From JBDHWG01 sp039810085 (lineage in GTDB: Bacteria > Chloroflexota > Anaerolineae > Epilineales > JAHCIE01), in contig JBDHWG010000010.1 of the NCBI GenBank assembly GCA_039810085.1, positions 124,001 through 188,000 on the forward strand: DNA of 64,000 nucleotides, written 5' to 3'. Shown here in pieces: positions 62,056-64,000 of the stretch (its first letter is position 1; every line of letters begins with the position of its first letter). The position numbers and the translations under genes are program-made. The notes under the pieces were generated by a model that saw only the letters and a list, made by a program, of their open reading frames with translations, had not been told where the DNA came from and did no database searches.

Positions 62056-62279
62056 GCAAAGTTCCTAGCCTGCCCTACACGAAAATAGTCAACGCTCTGC
62101 AGCGGGATGGGTGGGTAATTGTGCGGCAAGAGAGCAGTCATATACGAATGCAAAAGCGTCTTGGCAACGAGGTTCTCAAGATTACTGTACCGGCTCATCG
62201 ACCAGTGAAGCGAAGCACGTTATCACATATCCTAAAGCAAGCGCGTATTGATCTCGACCGCTTTCTTGAGTTGGTATAG
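62052..62279 (+). CDS. hicA: HicA-family mRNA interferase toxin
   Basis: The 75-residue protein (GTG 62052, overlapping hicB by 4 bases) has the double-stranded RNA-binding-like HicA fold: LPYTKIVNALQRDGWVIVRQESSHIRMQK with the active-site His in SSHIRM, then VPAHRPVKRSTLSHILKQA. HicA cleaves mRNA independently of ribosomes. Here the antitoxin precedes the toxin. Confidence 0.9.
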   Translation: MSKVPSLPYTKIVNALQRDGWVIVRQESSHIRMQKRLGNEVLKITVPAHRPVKRSTLSHILKQARIDLDRFLELV

Positions 62280-62315
62280 AGTATAGTTGACCTGGCACAG
62301 AGTGAAGGAGGACGG

Positions 62316-63311
62316 ATGATCGTAACGTCAGTATGCAAGATGCTTGGGATTCAGCACCCGGTGTTTCTCGGCCCGATGGCGGGCGGCACGAACCCGGAGC
62401 TTGTCGCCGCCGTGTCCAACGCGGGCGGCCTGGGCGCGATGGGCTGCGCCCGCCTCGCCCCGAACGTGGTGACACAGCTGGCGGCGGACATCCGCCAGCG
62501 CACCGACCGCCCCTTCGCCATGAACCTCCTGCTGTTCGAGGCCGACGACGCGGCCATCGACGCTGTGATGACGGCCCGGCCGCCGGTCTTCTCCACGGCC
62601 TGGGCCAAGCCGACGCAGGCGCTCAATCCCCTGTTCGACCGCGCCCATGAAGGCGGCGCGAAGGTCATGCACATGGTCTCGACGCTGCAAGAGGCAATGC
62701 GCGCCGTGGAAGATGGGGCCGACATCATCGTCGCGCAGGGGACGGAGGGCGGCGGGCACGTCGGCGTCATGAGCACGCTCGTCCTTGTGCCGCAGGTCGT
62801 CCGAGCCGTCGCGCCGGTTCCGGTCATCGCAGCGGGCGGCTTCGCCGATGGTGCGGGCCTCGCCGCCGCCCTGGCCCTCGGCGCGCAGGGCGTCCTGATG
62901 GGGACGCACTTCCTGGCGACGCCGGAGGGGCCGTGGCCGGCCGGTTTCAAGGACGCCGTTGTGCGCAGCAACGGCCACGATACCCTGCTCAGCGAGATTC
63001 CCGACGTCATCACCGGCCGCGTGTGGCCCGGGGCTTACGCCCGCGTTATCCGTAACCGCATGATGGAGATGTGGCTGGGACGCATGGGCGATTTGCGCTA
63101 CAAGCAGCGCGACGCCCTGGCCCAGACGCTCGCAGCGCGGGAGACGGGCGACGCCGACATGGGCACGGTGTATAGCGGCCAGACGGCGGGCCTGGTCAGC
63201 GCCATTGAGCCGGCGGCGCACATCGTCCAGCGCGTCGTCGAGGAAGCGGAGGAGATTATCCGCGACACACTGCCCTCCCTCGTCCGCGAAAACGCGCCCT
63301 TGACCAAGTAG
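62316..63311 (+). CDS. Nitronate monooxygenase (2-nitropropane dioxygenase family)
   Basis: The 331-residue FMN-dependent TIM barrel begins after AAGGAGG. Visible are the FMN loop FLGPMAGGTNPELVAAVSNAGGLGAMG, FAMNLLLF, DIIVAQGTEGGGHVG, PVIAAGGFADGAGLAAALALGAQGVLMGTHF. The family oxidises alkyl nitronates such as propionate-3-nitronate; FabK-type enoyl reductases are related, but no fatty-acid genes are nearby. Confidence 0.92.
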   Translation: MIVTSVCKMLGIQHPVFLGPMAGGTNPELVAAVSNAGGLGAMGCARLAPNVVTQLAADIRQRTDRPFAMNLLLFEADDAAIDAVMTARPPVFSTAWAKPTQALNPLFDRAHEGGAKVMHMVSTLQEAMRAVEDGADIIVAQGTEGGGHVGVMSTLVLVPQVVRAVAPVPVIAAGGFADGAGLAAALALGAQGVLMGTHFLATPEGPWPAGFKDAVVRSNGHDTLLSEIPDVITGRVWPGAYARVIRNRMMEMWLGRMGDLRYKQRDALAQTLAARETGDADMGTVYSGQTAGLVSAIEPAAHIVQRVVEEAEEIIRDTLPSLVRENAPLTK

Positions 63312-63313
63312 AC

Positions 63314-63388
63314 CAATAGCTCCTCTCGGCCTAGAATTACCCAATACTTGAGGGGTGATCATCCCTCAAAGGTCAAGAGGAGCTATTG
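63314..63388 (+). promoter_or_regulatory. RBS-sequestering inverted repeat and palindrome in the pepF leader
   Basis: CAATAGCTCCTCT (63314-63326) is a perfect 13-base complement of AGAGGAGCTATTG (63376-63388), which holds the pepF ribosome-binding site AGAGGAG. Between them lies a nearly perfect 22-bp dyad (63348-63369) with arms TTGAGGG / CCCTCAA around GTGATCAT. The structure could hide the RBS in RNA, or the inner dyad could be a DNA operator. Confidence 0.6.
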
Positions 63389-63390
63389 CT

Positions 63391-64000
63391 ATGGCTATTG
63401 AAACTCCGACGTCGAGCGCGACAGGCATTCGCTGGGACCTGAGCGACCTGTTCGCCGGGCCAGATGACCCGCGCCTGTCGGCCGACCTGGACCGCGTTAC
63501 CCAGGACGCGGAGGCGTTTGCTGCGAGCTATCGCGGCAAGATCAATATTGCCGGTGGGCCGAATGTTGAGACGCTGCTCGCGGCGCTCCAGGCGCTTGGC
63601 GCGCTGGAAGTGCTGGCGGCGCATATCGGCTACTACCCCCACCTGGCCTTCGAGGCTGACACCCAGGACGACCGCATTCGCAACCTGCTCCAGCGCGTGG
63701 AGCAGCGCCTGACCCAAGTCGAGAACACCACGCTGTTCTTCCGCCTGGAGTGGCAGGCCGTCGCCGACGAGGCCGCCGACGTGCTGCTAGCCGATGAGCG
63801 CCTGGCCGAGTACGCCCACTATCTCCACGTGTTGCGCCTCACTCGCCCGCACACGTTGACGGAGCCGGAGGAGAAGGTCGTCAACGAGAAGGACCAGTCG
63901 GGCGTCCGCGCCTGGCAGCGGCTGTTCACGGAGCAGACCGGCGCCCTGGTCATCCCGGTTCAGCGCGACGGCAAGACCGAGAACCTCCCGCTGGATGCGG
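63391..64000 (+). CDS. pepF: Oligoendopeptidase F (M3 family), 5' part only
   Basis: ATG 63391 follows AGAGGAG. About 203 residues are visible before the window ends. GIRWDLSDLFAGPDDPRLSADLDRV is the typical N-terminus of M3B oligoendopeptidase F, followed by the helical domain (LLAALQALGALEVLAAHIGYYPHLAFEADTQD, AEYAHYLHVLRLTRPHTLTEPEEKVVNEKD). The zinc motif lies outside the window. It degrades cytosolic oligopeptides. Confidence 0.9.
   Translation, partial: MAIETPTSSATGIRWDLSDLFAGPDDPRLSADLDRVTQDAEAFAASYRGKINIAGGPNVETLLAALQALGALEVLAAHIGYYPHLAFEADTQDDRIRNLLQRVEQRLTQVENTTLFFRLEWQAVADEAADVLLADERLAEYAHYLHVLRLTRPHTLTEPEEKVVNEKDQSGVRAWQRLFTEQTGALVIPVQRDGKTENLPLDA

Noticed and set aside
62316..63311. 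Enoyl-ACP reductase FabK instead of nitronate monooxygenase
   Set aside because: Same fold, but no fatty-acid synthesis genes are adjacent and the motifs fit the nitronate monooxygenase family at least as well; not fully excluded.

Overview
The window is a GC-rich bacterial chromosome segment. It most resembles Chloroflexota, an inference from several features: secreted proteins with Thr/Pro-rich linkers and short hydrophobic LPL-type motifs, a helix-turn-helix/NB-ARC/TPR regulator, a bacterial XPB helicase with two partner genes, a DUF4446 protein, a subtilase-CAP fusion and a T-box leader in front of leuS. No transposase, prophage, rRNA or CRISPR array was seen. Gene density is high, with operons on both strands.

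Layout. 1-4807 (-) is the 5' part of a very large secreted beta-helix / gingipain-like (C25) protein, open at the window edge, with an ANPFEV hexapeptide repeat tract. 5107-11013 holds a PVGTP-repeat lipoprotein, a GH15 glucoamylase-like lipoprotein (-), transaldolase and a secreted duplicated-repeat protein. 11135-17788 is an envelope and glycosyl-transfer region: GT39-like protein coupled to a radical SAM/SPASM enzyme, an isoprenylcysteine-methyltransferase-like protein, and two polytopic membrane proteins in a stretch of visibly lower GC. 17835-19202 is an M20 dipeptidase. 19401-25797 is a tight three-gene cluster: XPB-type helicase, SWIM zinc-finger protein and helicase-associated protein. 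All three carry the same about 66-residue block. A truncated SDR remnant follows.

26124-33901 (-) contains a membrane protein and, separated from it by a terminator, a disaccharide utilisation locus: beta-phosphoglucomutase, GH65 phosphorylase, and an ABC importer (binding protein plus two permeases; no ATPase here). The logic is import, then phosphorolysis, then conversion of beta-glucose-1-P to glucose-6-P. At 34179-37121 lie two tRNA-Ala genes and leuS. leuS has a Leu-specific (CTC) T-box leader, and the second tRNA-Ala gene sits inside that leader between the specifier stem and the antiterminator. This is the most unusual arrangement in the window.

37355-45727 carries a double DUF1259 protein, a 14-repeat YCF48/WD-like secreted protein, a large HTH/NB-ARC/TPR regulator, a small secreted protein and an M6 metalloprotease. 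45769-49409 encodes a heterodimeric ABC exporter with one degenerate ATP site, followed by RNase J, a DUF5678/retropepsin-like gene pair and DUF4446. 53110-55635 is a secreted subtilase-CAP protease. 55766 to the end holds NAD(P)HX repair (Nnr), two small membrane proteins, MnmA, RecN, an unknown 99-residue protein, a HicBA toxin-antitoxin pair, a nitronate monooxygenase and the start of oligoendopeptidase F, whose ribosome-binding site lies in an inverted repeat. Two pairs of dispersed inverted repeats (98-nt elements at 33972 and 57411; ATTGC...GCAAT elements at 26034 and 37148) show that small non-coding repeats occupy intergenic spaces.
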